DNA from: Flavobacteriales bacterium
GTDB taxonomy: Bacteria; Bacteroidota; Bacteroidia; Flavobacteriales_D; Crocinitomicaceae
NCBI GenBank assembly: GCA_947449575.1
Contig: CANFRV010000021.1
Location: forward strand, 1 to 64,000
Direction: 5' to 3'
Length of the DNA: 64,000 nt
Shown here: positions 1-11,543 of the stretch, one piece after another
Layout of the letters: each line of letters starts with the position of its first letter
Numbering within the stretch: position 1 is the first letter of the stretch
The notes under the pieces: model-generated
The model's database searches: none
Seen by the model: the letters and a program-made list of their open reading frames with translations, nothing else
Told to the model about the DNA's origin: nothing
Translations under genes and position numbers: made by a program

Positions 1-3000
1 AGTCTTGGATCTAATTGTCTGAAAAAAGTTGTGTAGCTATTTCCTTCGCCTTTCACTTCATCATCAGCTTCCATTTTGTTAAACCAATACCTAAACTTTT
101 CACTCCCCAAAACGGTACTCGTCCTTTCATTCAACAGGACCCCAAATGGCGAATAATCATGAGCTTCACGAATGTCTGCCATGTAGTAATCTATTGTGCC
201 AGCATTATCGTGAGGAATTGGTTTATCGGATATGACACTCAACACATTGCCTAAATGGTTCGCTAATTCGTAATTGCGTTTTCCAATATGATGTGTTATC
301 ACGGTTGAATTCGCATCATATGTTGTCAATCCAAGCATAGAAACATGTCTATCGAGCACGCCTAATCTGCTACTTCCATAGATATGATTTTCTGCTAAGT
401 AGTAATCGACACTTTCTTCCGTTTCATTGATGGCACGTTCGTACACACTCATCGTGTTTCCACTTGCGTCCAATATATAGTATGTCGATTTTTCAAGCAC
501 GTCACTAGAAGTTAAAACATGTTTTCCAACACGATGCCCCATTGCATCATACTCAAATGTAATATTTTTCTTTGAGCTTCCTATAGGTCTCGTAATTTTT
601 AACACTTTCCCGTCAACCCTCCATTCAATATTCTCGATGTCTTCTTGTTTGTCATAGATTAATCGTCCTTCTTGGTCATAGCTATAATTGTTGACATCAT
701 TGATCGTCGCAATAGTTGGGTCAAACGAGCCCATGTCGTCTATGTCATCTGCAAAATCGGCTGCGTTTGTTCCATCGTTTACATGGTATAACCTATTTTG
801 CACTAGTTTTCCAGATGGGTTGCGTTTATAATTGTAAGTCAGTTCGTCGATTGCTGTTCCTATTGAATTGTGCCTGATTTGAGACAAAATATTCCCATTA
901 GCATCATATTGAAATTGATTGAAATACTTGTCATCATAAGTACCAGAATAACCCCATGTATTGGTTGACAAATTCAAATTGTCAAAACTTCTACTTTCAC
1001 TTAATCTATTCAATTGGTCATAGCGATAGGCATTCCCTAAAGGTAAAATCTCCCTAGTTGTTGGTTCGGTAATTGTTGTCACCATGCGACCAATGTTTCC
1101 ATTGTATAAATCATTACTGTTGGCAATCAAATCACTTCCCGTTTGGTCAGCTAAGAAATTATTCGAACCAGAAATGGAGCCGTAATCACCTTCAAAATAA
1201 TGCAATGAAAATCCAAATGCGTCTCGCGCCAAGATGTTTCCATCACCATCTTTTCCAGGATCATAAGTTTCGTTCAAGGAATTTGAATTCACTCCTTTCA
1301 TCCAACCTTGAATCGTATAAACGTAATCTAAACCTTGTACTTTTTCTTGTCCCAATTCAGTGCGTGCTAATGGTCCGTGGGCGTAGTATTCGTAATTTGC
1401 CTCTTTATCCCAAAATGGTGTCATACCTGGTTCGTTTTGAGAAGCAATTTGCCCGTGTTCTGGCGAAGTCAATGGGGTAGTGGTAGTAGTGAAAACCTCT
1501 GTAATTCGATTATCTGCATCATACTCATACGCATGGTGCCATTGATCAATTTTGCCATTTTCGTAACTTACGCGGTGAACATTACCAGAAATCAAGTCAT
1601 AATTGTAGTCCATGCGTTTAAATTGTTGGTCAACCAACAACGGATCTTGTGCCATTTTTTGGTTGTCTTGCAACAAAGTTTTCACATTTCCATGAATGTC
1701 ATAGTCATAATGCGTTGCATGGTCGTATGTTTGGTCATCACCATCATATTGATATTCATAGGTCACATGTGTAATGCGCTTGCGCTGTGTTTGTGTGTTT
1801 GGTACAAAATCACTTGGCAATCCTGTAATCACTGTTTGGTCGTAGTAACTTTGAGTTACTTCGTTTCTAGAACCGTTTTCATCAATCCAAACCGCTAGTT
1901 TATCATCATCAATAACTGTTGGTATATATTGTCCGCCAACGTTAGTTCCAAATATGTTAGCAAATTTGAATGATCCGTTGTTTTCAGTTTTCTCACCTGC
2001 TTGATATACTCTTCCAAGTGCATCATATAAACTGTAGCTATAACGCTTAGGATATTGTCGTGCATTTTGACTTACCACCAATCTACCCAATCTATCGTAG
2101 TAGAACCTTGAAGAAAAATCTCCAGATTCATCACGCAATGTTCGCACGCAGGCGCCATTCAGGCTGTTTACATAAGAAGATTGATATGCACCGCCAAAAA
2201 CGCCTACATACCTTGCACCAAAAGCCAATGCGCGCAACTGCATGCGGTCATCACCGTTATTACTATTTATACCTTGGGGTAAATCATTGGTTTTGTTTTT
2301 CCAGGATATTGAAGTTATTACATGGGTCACAGGATCAAGATCCACCAATGTTGAGCGCATAAATGTACCGTCATTTCCAATGACGTATCCTACCACATCA
2401 TCATGAAAGAACACATCATTCAGCACCGCTGTTACCAATGGTTCCGAATAATCAATAAAGGTAGTAGTTGGTTTATCGAAATAGCCAATATATCCTCCTG
2501 TTCCAACTGTCATTAAATTTCCATTTTCAAAAATGTGCAACGCACGAAGCTGCGAAGGTCCACCTGATGGAGTGTAGATGCTTCCCAATGAAAGTGCATA
2601 GCTACTACCCGAAGGTATAAAATCTAATTTTTGAATCGAACCATCATTAGTAATCCAACCATTTAAAGGTTCATTGGCAGGAAACCCAATGTCGGAGATA
2701 TTTCCTGAAACGGCATATTCTGTTGAGATTTCCGATGTCACAGTTGCTAAATAACCATCACCAGCAAGCACAGAAAAGCCATTTTCCATACTCCAAGTTC
2801 TGCTTAATTTTGCGCCAAATTGTCCGCTAGTCGAAGGAAGTACAATATTCCAAGTATTTCCTCCGTCTGAAGTTTGTCTCACGAAGAAATCCTTCCCAAC
2901 AATGGTTCCTTGATTAACGTCAGCAAAATGAACATCAGTTATTGAATCAGAAAATACATTTTTCACTTGCGTTCCTGTCACCCCTTGAAAGCGATATACT

Positions 3001-6000
3001 TTTGAATCATCTCCTACTGCCAACATGATAGGCTGCGGAATAGTTTGTGATGGAATAATGGATACACTGTTAAAATCTACATTGTGCGCTAACGTAGTGT
3101 AAGAAAAAGTAGCGTAAAAAGGATTTTGAGAATACAAAACAGTTCCTTGGTCACCAACTATATAGGTATGGTAATTGTCAGTTGCAACACCGTTAAATTT
3201 AGTATTACTAAAGCTGTTTTCAATCGAAGCACCTGAAATCGACAAGGGCGAAATAGTTTGAGAGCTGGTTGTATAGAAATTTGCAAATCCTTGATGACCA
3301 ACCATAATTAGTTGTGTTGGAGCGATTTTAACAAATTCTTGAAGATCAGACAAGGTCTCTACACCAACAATTTTGGGGTTATTGCTACCACTTTTATGTA
3401 TCACTAAACCATTATCACCAACAGCAACGTAATCACCAGAGGAACCAATATATTTTACATCATTGATTGGTGTCAATTTCAGCCCACTTCGCTCTTCAAA
3501 ACTAACTGAGGACAAACTTATTCCAGAAATAACTGGGGTTGTATAAATTTCGCCAGTGATTCCAGTAATTGTTACACGGCCGCTATTGATTCCCAAAGCA
3601 CCAATATTGGCGCTAGAAGAAATACCAGAGGAGGTTGTAGAAGTTGTAGAAGTCGAAAGACCTGAATTTAACAGAGATATTCCATGGAGCTTTTGATTAA
3701 ATATTTCATAAGCAAAAACGCGCTCATTCGACTGATCTATGACAATGTCTGAAAATGAAATAAATGTACCTGGCACAGAAATAGGAGCAATAGTAAATGA
3801 AGCAGTTGATGAAGCTCGGTAAATAGAATAAAGTTTTCCACTTGAAGACAAAATTACGCCAGATACTTGTCCACCTATAAAAGTATGCAGTTTAATTTTT
3901 TTTGCATATTCTCCAATAGAACTCGGATTTAATTGACCAATGGAACTAAAATGTAAATATTCTACACCTGAAATAATGGGCGTTGATATCCATAATTCAC
4001 CATTAACATCGCTAGTTATAACCCTTTTTTGTCCAGATCCACTTTTAAAGTGTCCACTGCTTACAAAATAAGACATAGGCAGAAGGTAATCAGTTACATC
4101 TGTAACAACAGGTTCGCCAGAAAGGGTAAAATAGATTGATTTTTGCTGCCCTGATTCTGAAAGCCCAAACACTTGCATCATACTTGCATCTCTGAAAGTC
4201 AATTCAATACTTGAATATGCATTTCCATTATCCAAAACTTGCCAATCTTGCCCGCCGTTATTTGTGTATACGAGATTTAAAATACCCGTTCCAACTTCTT
4301 CTCGGAAGGCAATTCCTCTTTCAGCATTTAAAAAATATCCATTTATAAATGAACTAACATCTCCACTTTTAACCAATCTTTGATCATAAGTACTTCCAGA
4401 TGTTACTGTATTAATCAAAGCAATATTACCATCTCCACCAAGTATCACACCTTCTGTTGCAGAGTAATAATCAATGGAGTTCCAATTTGAACCTTGAACT
4501 TGCTCAGAAGTGATCGCTGAGTTATAAATTAAATCGTAGTCATTAAATCCATCGTTTAATGTTAAGCCAATCATAAAATCTCCACTTCCATTGAATGACA
4601 GGGAGTTTATATTTACAATTGGATCAGTTATATCTGGTGTCAAATCCAATGTGTTAAATCCAAAGGTAGTTCCACCATCACTTGTTTCAATGTATTCGCC
4701 ATTTCTCCCTAAGAATAATACTGTAAATTCATCCAAACAGAATAAAACTTTAAACTGGACAGCTTGTCCTGTCATATAGGTATTTAACAAATCCCAATTA
4801 GATCCTCCATCTACTGTTTTTAAGGCTACACCTTCATTTCCAATGGCATAACCAATTGTAGGGGTAATCATTTTCACTTTTAATAGATTTGCAGCAACTG
4901 TATTTTGAATCTTTGTCCAATTTGCACCACCGTTGTCTGTTTTATAAAGCAGACCGCGATAATTATTTCCAATTTTCATATAACCACTCAAATAACCTCG
5001 TGAAGCGGTTACCATTTGAATAGCTGTGGTGGTCAAACCAACTTGTAAACCATTGGGCAATTTCATTTCCCAAATATCCATTTGATCTTGATCAGGCATG
5101 GATTGATGTGTGAGTTGGTTCAATGAATTATAAACATAGGTTGTAGGCAATCGATGACTAGTCATAACCACATGTGTTCCATACCTGCGATCATCTCGTA
5201 TTGCGATTGATTGTACATCAAAAGAGCTAGTTGTCTCCAACATTTGCAAGCCTTCTGGTGGTATAGTTTTAATCAAATTCCCTGCTTGATCATAATAATA
5301 TAGCGTTCTATGATATTCACGTTCGTAATATGTCTTTGAAAAATATTCGACTGCATTCATACAATGTTTCACATATTGCGAAGCAATGTGATTTTTGATG
5401 CTGTCTAGATATGCGTTGTAAGCATTCCAGGCATTTGACAGCGCGTTGTTAGTCAAAAATTCAGTGCAAGGATCGGTGAAAACGGCAGTCGGAAATTCTT
5501 CGGTAATAGTTATTGGAGTTTCCGGTTGACAGGGAGGTGCGGTCGCTTCTGCGCATTGTTCCATAAAGCTAGGACCATTCTCAAATTCAATTCGAGTAAT
5601 AAAACCATCCATCACGTCATTTAAATATGCACAATATGCATCTACACAATTACATAAATTATTGGATTCAAAAATACCTTGGTCTAATTTCTTAACTTTC
5701 TTAAAACCATTAACAAAAGCCCAATCATTAAAATTATCTAAACATTCTAGATACTGCTCATATGCATCGTCACATGCAACTCCTGAGTTAGCCAAAACAG
5801 AGGTGTCTGTATTTTCACAAGTTACACAAATTCCTAAAGGAAGGCAAGTTGTTCCGAAAATAGTATCTTCGTAAATTGTTCCTCCAACATCATAAGAAGC
5901 CAAAACATAAAATTCATGTCTATTTCCAAAAGCGTCTGTTTCTCCAAAAGGTGTAAATCCACTAACAAATTCTAAATCTGCTATCTCAAGTGCTGGGGAA

Positions 6001-9000
6001 TTATCATCTGTATGAGTCAAAACTATTGGACACATCTCAGTGTTGGTAATAGTTGTGGTTGAGGTGAAAACTGTCCCATCAAAATTTTCAACAGTGGAGC
6101 TTCCGGTAGATGTTTGTGTTGTTCCAATTAATGATGCTAATGAAGAATTATAAAAAGTACTTGCAGTCAGATTGTATCCAAGTAAATATGATTGATTATT
6201 CAAAACATCTTTCATTAAAGCTCCAAGATTTTCTGTATTGTCAAATTGCACACCTTGGCATGTTTGAGCAGTTGGTTGATGACAAGTCCCTACAGGAACT
6301 TGAGTGGAAGTTCCGCCATTTCTTAAAATAGCATCACAACTTAATGTTGCAATGTAATTTCCTACATTGTCGACACCTACCAAATCAAAACTATTTGACT
6401 GAGTAGGATTAAGCTCTGAAAATGACTTAATCAGATTCAAACTAGAGAAACTAAATGTTGCAGGATAATAGCTGTTGATCTTTAATTCTAAAATTGGTCC
6501 ACCAGAACTGCTTGGTGCAAATTTAAAAACATGATTAGTAGCATCATAAACATAATATACATTAGGCGAACTTGGCAAAATTGAATTTGTAATTGCATTA
6601 TTGACTAATGGAGTATAAATAGCTCCTCCACCTTTTATTTGAATAGATGAAGTAGAGGTTAAGTCTCCTGTCATTGCCATACTTGACAAAAGTGGAGTCA
6701 AAGATATTCCTAGATCATTTGGATCACAAATTTCTTGAAAATTACAGTTTTGAATGTCAATCTTGGTGGTTCCACTTAAAATTGTCTGAAAACTAATACC
6801 TGAGACTGTAACATTAGCTGTGACTTCAAAATGATAATCAGTTCCGATCTTAGTTGTAAATTGTAAATTGCTAAATGAAATAATATCATCCCATGTAAAT
6901 GGAGATGGCATTACAGAAGGCATTGACATTGACAATTTTGAAATTACGGTAGTTGTTGAGGTCAAGACCAAATCAACCTCCAATAATGTTGGTGAAATTG
7001 ATTGTTGTACCCATTGCAATGAAGGAATAGGAGTACTGGAATTATTATTAGTAGATGCTAAGTATAACCCTACAAATGAAGGATAACTGTCTACAATAAA
7101 ACTTGCGTCCGTCAATGCTGAATTTGAAACAACAGCACTCAAGAAATATTGCAAGTTGGAAGTGGTTGGACATTGACCAGTTAGAACATATGTTTGATAC
7201 GCAACTTGATTTGGGTCAACATCATGAGTTAGTTCACTTATATCCCTAAATCTTTGAATTTTATATTTGTACAACTCGTTATGTAGGTAATTACATGGCT
7301 GAACAGCATTAAAATATTGAGTAAGTGCTAAATTTAAAGGGAAAGGCAATGGAATTAAATCGAAAAATTGATGTTCAAAAGGATTGAATTCAGTGTTTTC
7401 GATACAACCATTGTAACCGTGAAAATTGACATCGTTGATAGATCTATCAATAGCAAACGCATGTTGAGCTTGTTTTTTCAATGAAAGATACAATGATCGA
7501 TAACGCTTCCATTCCTCATCTCTTGTATTGGTATTCACAATTGGATCTGGGCCAACATCGTCACCAAATCTTAAACAGGAACCTGATGGTGCAACACCCA
7601 CCAAACTTGTTCCACATCGCGATATGGCAGCGCTAAATTCAGCCAAATTATAGTCCGTTACACCCACTTGAGTATAATTAGCAATTTTGGACAATAGTTC
7701 TGCTTCGTAACCCCCAAAATTAGAGGTACCATAAACAAGAAATGGATCCCATGCATTGTTGCTGATGGCTGACCAATCTGTCAATCTATCTTCAACTGTG
7801 GATATACTTAAATACGTTGGCTTAATTAAGCCTGCTGCAATTGCTCCATCCCAAGTATCTATCCTAGTTAATAATGCATCAAATGACTCACTGGTGTATG
7901 TGTCATTATTGTTAACTTTCTTTGTAAATTCTTGAAAGGTTTTGTAGAACGAATATTCTGGATGATAAATTAAAAGAGAATATGCCCAAGAATTTTTCCA
8001 TCTAGCTATAAAATCTTCTTCATTTTGCAAATACTCAGGAAAAGTGTAGTAGGTATTGGTGGCTACATCTAAAAATACCTGACTTATATCTGATACTGGA
8101 GGATTTGTTGCAATCACTGTTTCTCCATCCGTGTCTATATCTACACTTAATAAGGTAACTGTGGATCGAGTGATTGAATCTTCTTCAAAATAAAGGTTTT
8201 GGACCAATCCATTGATTAAAATTTGAGGAGTTGTCCAATGTCCTCCAAAAGGCAATACGTTATTAGGATTGTAAATAGATAAAGGATATGCCTCAACGTT
8301 AATAGTACCATCGACATTTTGATATTCTCCATACTGGCCTCCAGGATATAGATCGCCGAGCATCATGTCACGAGTAACTTCAAACATTGAAGGTTCTTTA
8401 CATGGAGCCAAACATGCTTCTACATTCAATCGATATTCTTCTGCTGTACCATTACCTGCTGCAATAAAATCAGTCAATGTTCCAAGAGCAAGAATACATG
8501 CTTCGCAATCCACAATTGGTTCACAACCACTAAAATCAGTTTCAGCCAAATATGCTTCTTCAAAGTCCTCTAATGTCTTAATACATTTATTAACTTCAGG
8601 ATCCATAAATGCATTGACATAAAAATCTTTCGCTTGCTCGTTGACGCGTAACACTTTACTTACCACATAACTTCCAACGCCCAACGAAACGTCCAAACTT
8701 TTATCATAAGTAGTTTCAGAACTACCTTCATTGCAAATGGTTGTAAACTCGAGTGCATTGGTGGTTTCATTAATAGTAAATTTTCCGATTTGTGCTGGAA
8801 TGTTTTCAGATTCAAGGACATTGATTCCACATTCATCAAAGATTTTGATTTCTAAATCGTATACACAACTAAAGCATATTCCCTCAGCAAAACATTCATC
8901 ATTCAATGTATCAACAACTAATTTGTAGTCCAAATGTACATTGGTGGTTGAAGACAAAAGTAAAACTTCATTGACAGTTTTTGCAGCACCGTCACTAGAC

Positions 9001-10733
9001 AAAACATTCGAATTTTGAACGCCATATGAATCAGTATTTAAAATGTCAGAAGTTAATTCAAGACCTTCAATTGATGACTCAAGTTTTGTCATGTTTTCTG
9101 GAACTTCCCCAGCCAAAGAAGTAGCAATCACCCGACCCTCTTGATCTAAATAAGAAACGCTTACTTGTCCATTAGGGTCAACAACCATGTTTTTTTGATA
9201 ATGACTGGCAATCCCAACTTCGGAACCAAACATTCTATCCAATTGTATTTGATCTGGATGACCATAATAATACTTTGTTTCGTGTCCTGAGCCCAATTCA
9301 AAACCATCACCAACTCCTCCTTGTCGACGAATTCTTCCAGTATTATCTGGAGTATATTCAACCTGAGTAAATGGCCTCCCTTTTGCATCAGGAACGTATC
9401 CTTGTTTGCTAACTTGATTAGGATTATCACTTGAATAATAATTAGAAGCCCCGCTAGAGGGACTCATTGTTTGGTTGTTAGCTACACATGGCTCTTCTTC
9501 ACTACTGATATCAAAATCAACCCTACTATAAGGTTGATTACTCAAATTTTGGTTGAAATTTGGATAAAATTTCAAAGATGCTTTCTGTTCTCCACAAGAT
9601 GGATTAACAACGGGGACAGGTAATACCTGAACTGCAGGACGACCTTGATGATCATAAATCGTTTCACCTACGATCGTGTTATTGTCAGAAGAAATTTTGG
9701 TAACCATTTGCCTATTTCTAAGAGAACCATCAAAATAAGAAATCACCTCCTTCTTTTTTCCTTCCTCTGCATAAGTGCTTGAATATTGCCAATTTAATTT
9801 TCCTTCATAACTCCAATCTTGATGAAAATGATCAAAATTATCCACTGTATTTTCATCTTCTGAACTCCAATATCCGAAGATCAATTGATTCAAATCGGTC
9901 AAATCACGCCCAATTGCCCGAACACGATAACAAATATAACCACGATCAAAAGTCAAACTTAAATCATAACTTGTAGCGCTTGTCGAAATTCTTGTGGAAT
10001 TCCATTTAAAATTACTAGTTAATTCATAATCGGCCTTGTAAGCTCCGGATGCAAAATCATAATCATTAATGTATGTCCATTCCAATTGATACTCCTCAGC
10101 TCCAATTACTGAACCCCAATAAATTCTTAAAACATCATATATTTCATCACAATCTTCATCGATTGGTTTGGCATACATGGCATTATCTAACGTTGAACTT
10201 GTTATAAAATCATAATATCTATCAACATACAAATCCAAATCCAAGAATAGATTCGCAGGTAAAATGGTATTAGCTACACCGTTTATTTCTATTTCTTTAA
10301 TTTCCGCACTATATTTTTCCAAACCTGTCAATGAAAGACTTTGTTTGTCGCGAAAACTCAAAGAGTCCACAGGTGAGTAGGAAATCTCAAAGTTCATAAC
10401 TGTATCGCTCAAATCAGGCGAAGCCAAAGTGCAATCACTCCATCTTTGAATCAAAACTTTAATTTTCACTTTCATCGAAGCGAATATTTGCGGATAATGA
10501 TGGTCAACACCAAATGTCAAAACACCAAGTTTTCGGGCATCGAGATGAGCAGCTGCACCGCCACTAACCATCTGAATTTCACTCTTACTGGAAGGATATC
10601 CAATTTCCACAACACTTGATCCACCAATGGGAGTGTAAATGCGTTCATGGAAAGGAACAATAGTTGCTTGTAATGAATTTGTAAATAGTAAAGAAAATGC
10701 TATCATTACGATAAATCGATGCAGTGATTTCAT
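1..10733 (-). CDS. Giant RHS/YD-repeat surface protein with internal beta-propeller insertion, C-terminus beyond left edge
   Basis: The reading frame starts at ATG 10733 and stays open to the window edge, giving at least 3577 residues. An N-terminal signal peptide (about residues 1-24, hydrophobic core IVMIAFSLLF) implies export. RHS/YD-type motifs such as YYYDQAGNLIKTIPPEGLQ occur near residue 1815 and YNSLNQL near 1870. From about 1900 to 2815 the sequence changes to repeats with KTDNGGANW, KTVDGGSNW and TSDGGTTF, as in YCF48/BNR beta-propellers. YD repeats then resume (FYYDRLGRLVVSQN near 2880). NHLGNVLSVISDKP near 3490 and FRQLDPRLGRW at the edge are the RHS core-associated motif. In this family a variable, often toxic or adhesive C-terminus follows the core, but it is not visible here. 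It is the last visible gene of a seven-gene minus-strand run. Confidence 0.9.
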   Translation of the reverse strand, partial: MKSLHRFIVMIAFSLLFTNSLQATIVPFHERIYTPIGGSSVVEIGYPSSKSEIQMVSGGAAAHLDARKLGVLTFGVDHHYPQIFASMKVKIKVLIQRWSDCTLASPDLSDTVMNFEISYSPVDSLSFRDKQSLSLTGLEKYSAEIKEIEINGVANTILPANLFLDLDLYVDRYYDFITSSTLDNAMYAKPIDEDCDEIYDVLRIYWGSVIGAEEYQLEWTYINDYDFASGAYKADYELTSNFKWNSTRISTSATSYDLSLTFDRGYICYRVRAIGRDLTDLNQLIFGYWSSEDENTVDNFDHFHQDWSYEGKLNWQYSSTYAEEGKKKEVISYFDGSLRNRQMVTKISSDNNTIVGETIYDHQGRPAVQVLPVPVVNPSCGEQKASLKFYPNFNQNLSNQPYSRVDFDISSEEEPCVANNQTMSPSSGASNYYSSDNPNQVSKQGYVPDAKGRPFTQVEYTPDNTGRIRRQGGVGDGFELGSGHETKYYYGHPDQIQLDRMFGSEVGIASHYQKNMVVDPNGQVSVSYLDQEGRVIATSLAGEVPENMTKLESSIEGLELTSDILNTDSYGVQNSNVLSSDGAAKTVNEVLLLSSTTNVHLDYKLVVDTLNDECFAEGICFSCVYDLEIKIFDECGINVLESENIPAQIGKFTINETTNALEFTTICNEGSSETTYDKSLDVSLGVGSYVVSKVLRVNEQAKDFYVNAFMDPEVNKCIKTLEDFEEAYLAETDFSGCEPIVDCEACILALGTLTDFIAAGNGTAEEYRLNVEACLAPCKEPSMFEVTRDMMLGDLYPGGQYGEYQNVDGTINVEAYPLSIYNPNNVLPFGGHWTTPQILINGLVQNLYFEEDSITRSTVTLLSVDIDTDGETVIATNPPVSDISQVFLDVATNTYYTFPEYLQNEEDFIARWKNSWAYSLLIYHPEYSFYKTFQEFTKKVNNNDTYTSESFDALLTRIDTWDGAIAAGLIKPTYLSISTVEDRLTDWSAISNNAWDPFLVYGTSNFGGYEAELLSKIANYTQVGVTDYNLAEFSAAISRCGTSLVGVAPSGSCLRFGDDVGPDPIVNTNTRDEEWKRYRSLYLSLKKQAQHAFAIDRSINDVNFHGYNGCIENTEFNPFEHQFFDLIPLPFPLNLALTQYFNAVQPCNYLHNELYKYKIQRFRDISELTHDVDPNQVAYQTYVLTGQCPTTSNLQYFLSAVVSNSALTDASFIVDSYPSFVGLYLASTNNNSSTPIPSLQWVQQSISPTLLEVDLVLTSTTTVISKLSMSMPSVMPSPFTWDDIISFSNLQFTTKIGTDYHFEVTANVTVSGISFQTILSGTTKIDIQNCNFQEICDPNDLGISLTPLLSSMAMTGDLTSTSSIQIKGGGAIYTPLVNNAITNSILPSSPNVYYVYDATNHVFKFAPSSSGGPILELKINSYYPATFSFSSLNLIKSFSELNPTQSNSFDLVGVDNVGNYIATLSCDAILRNGGTSTQVPVGTCHQPTAQTCQGVQFDNTENLGALMKDVLNNQSYLLGYNLTASTFYNSSLASLIGTTQTSTGSSTVENFDGTVFTSTTTITNTEMCPIVLTHTDDNSPALEIADLEFVSGFTPFGETDAFGNRHEFYVLASYDVGGTIYEDTIFGTTCLPLGICVTCENTDTSVLANSGVACDDAYEQYLECLDNFNDWAFVNGFKKVKKLDQGIFESNNLCNCVDAYCAYLNDVMDGFITRIEFENGPSFMEQCAEATAPPCQPETPITITEEFPTAVFTDPCTEFLTNNALSNAWNAYNAYLDSIKNHIASQYVKHCMNAVEYFSKTYYEREYHRTLYYYDQAGNLIKTIPPEGLQMLETTSSFDVQSIAIRDDRRYGTHVVMTSHRLPTTYVYNSLNQLTHQSMPDQDQMDIWEMKLPNGLQVGLTTTAIQMVTASRGYLSGYMKIGNNYRGLLYKTDNGGANWTKIQNTVAANLLKVKMITPTIGYAIGNEGVALKTVDGGSNWDLLNTYMTGQAVQFKVLFCLDEFTVLFLGRNGEYIETSDGGTTFGFNTLDLTPDITDPIVNINSLSFNGSGDFMIGLTLNDGFNDYDLIYNSAITSEQVQGSNWNSIDYYSATEGVILGGDGNIALINTVTSGSTYDQRLVKSGDVSSFINGYFLNAERGIAFREEVGTGILNLVYTNNGGQDWQVLDNGNAYSSIELTFRDASMMQVFGLSESGQQKSIYFTLSGEPVVTDVTDYLLPMSYFVSSGHFKSGSGQKRVITSDVNGELWISTPIISGVEYLHFSSIGQLNPSSIGEYAKKIKLHTFIGGQVSGVILSSSGKLYSIYRASSTASFTIAPISVPGTFISFSDIVIDQSNERVFAYEIFNQKLHGISLLNSGLSTSTTSTTSSGISSSANIGALGINSGRVTITGITGEIYTTPVISGISLSSVSFEERSGLKLTPINDVKYIGSSGDYVAVGDNGLVIHKSGSNNPKIVGVETLSDLQEFVKIAPTQLIMVGHQGFANFYTTSSQTISPLSISGASIENSFSNTKFNGVATDNYHTYIVGDQGTVLYSQNPFYATFSYTTLAHNVDFNSVSIIPSQTIPQPIMLAVGDDSKVYRFQGVTGTQVKNVFSDSITDVHFADVNQGTIVGKDFFVRQTSDGGNTWNIVLPSTSGQFGAKLSRTWSMENGFSVLAGDGYLATVTSEISTEYAVSGNISDIGFPANEPLNGWITNDGSIQKLDFIPSGSSYALSLGSIYTPSGGPSQLRALHIFENGNLMTVGTGGYIGYFDKPTTTFIDYSEPLVTAVLNDVFFHDDVVGYVIGNDGTFMRSTLVDLDPVTHVITSISWKNKTNDLPQGINSNNGDDRMQLRALAFGARYVGVFGGAYQSSYVNSLNGACVRTLRDESGDFSSRFYYDRLGRLVVSQNARQYPKRYSYSLYDALGRVYQAGEKTENNGSFKFANIFGTNVGGQYIPTVIDDDKLAVWIDENGSRNEVTQSYYDQTVITGLPSDFVPNTQTQRKRITHVTYEYQYDGDDQTYDHATHYDYDIHGNVKTLLQDNQKMAQDPLLVDQQFKRMDYNYDLISGNVHRVSYENGKIDQWHHAYEYDADNRITEVFTTTTTPLTSPEHGQIASQNEPGMTPFWDKEANYEYYAHGPLARTELGQEKVQGLDYVYTIQGWMKGVNSNSLNETYDPGKDGDGNILARDAFGFSLHYFEGDYGSISGSNNFLADQTGSDLIANSNDLYNGNIGRMVTTITEPTTREILPLGNAYRYDQLNRLSESRSFDNLNLSTNTWGYSGTYDDKYFNQFQYDANGNILSQIRHNSIGTAIDELTYNYKRNPSGKLVQNRLYHVNDGTNAADFADDIDDMGSFDPTIATINDVNNYSYDQEGRLIYDKQEDIENIEWRVDGKVLKITRPIGSSKKNITFEYDAMGHRVGKHVLTSSDVLEKSTYYILDASGNTMSVYERAINETEESVDYYLAENHIYGSSRLGVLDRHVSMLGLTTYDANSTVITHHIGKRNYELANHLGNVLSVISDKPIPHDNAGTIDYYMADIREAHDYSPFGVLLNERTSTVLGSEKFRYWFNKMEADDEVKGEGNSYTTFFRQLDPR

Positions 10734-10788
10734 GCGATTGTTTTTTTAATTTATTAATGTTATTCACCTCAATTAATGAGAATTATTT

Positions 10789-11520
10789 TTACTTTTTTTC
10801 TTTATATCTAAGATCATCCAAAGTATAGTCTTTTAACTCCGAAGTCAATACATAATGGTCTTTTTCAAGAATTACGTATTTACTTATATCGAATTTTGAA
10901 GGATTATTTTTGGTCTTTACAATTGGAAAATAATCTACTATTAATTGCGGCTGTTCAACCGTTTCATCGTCAATCGACTCGCCTGTATAATTATCAGCTT
11001 CCATTGACAAGATGATTTTTGATACATTTCCTGATTTCTTTACCACCCAAAACTCCAGCGATTCATATTCATGAAGTTGAGAATTATAAAAAATCTTATA
11101 AATGGAATGCTCTTTCGTATCTGTTAATGTATAAGTCGCCTTTGGAAAATTATTTTCATCAGTCGGTTTTGTCATCGGGTTGAACAAGCTATCTGGCTCA
11201 AAAACAAGAACCAGTTTAGAAACAGAGTCTATAACTATTTTGGCATCATTATTCTGTATGGTTAAACTTCCAGCTACCTCACTTCTGTACTCTTTATTTT
11301 TCCCCCTCAAAAATTGCCCATCTGTTTCAAAAAATGGCTTTTTATCGGCTTCAAATTCAGAAAGCAATACACTTTGCTTAAACTTTAAGCTATAAGATTC
11401 AATCTCAAATTGTTTAGAGACAATTTTCAATTGCTTAGAAAAATCTTCCTTAGTAATTGTTTTTTGCGCCCAAGCACTTGACAACATTAAAACTGGTATT
11501 ATTAAAAATAAATTTTTCAT
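10789..11520 (-). CDS. Exported protein of unknown function in the RHS operon
   Basis: The 243-residue product begins with a clear signal peptide (about residues 1-18, ending SSAWAQ). The mature part is rich in short beta-strand-like stretches. Its layout (early helix, then repeated pairs such as LEFWVVKKSGNVSKI) is vaguely LolA/LolB-like, but no diagnostic motif is seen, so function is not assigned. It lies 23 bp after the 324-residue YD-repeat gene and 55 bp before the giant RHS gene on the same strand, so it probably acts with the surface proteins in the envelope. Confidence 0.75.
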   Translation of the reverse strand: MKNLFLIIPVLMLSSAWAQKTITKEDFSKQLKIVSKQFEIESYSLKFKQSVLLSEFEADKKPFFETDGQFLRGKNKEYRSEVAGSLTIQNNDAKIVIDSVSKLVLVFEPDSLFNPMTKPTDENNFPKATYTLTDTKEHSIYKIFYNSQLHEYESLEFWVVKKSGNVSKIILSMEADNYTGESIDDETVEQPQLIVDYFPIVKTKNNPSKFDISKYVILEKDHYVLTSELKDYTLDDLRYKEKK

Positions 11521-11543
11521 GATTCTAAATTCAATTGATTTAT

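Noticed and set aside
9161-9430. 89-residue minus-strand frame inside the RHS gene
   Set aside because: It is in a different frame from the well-supported YD-repeat coding sequence and has no independent evidence.
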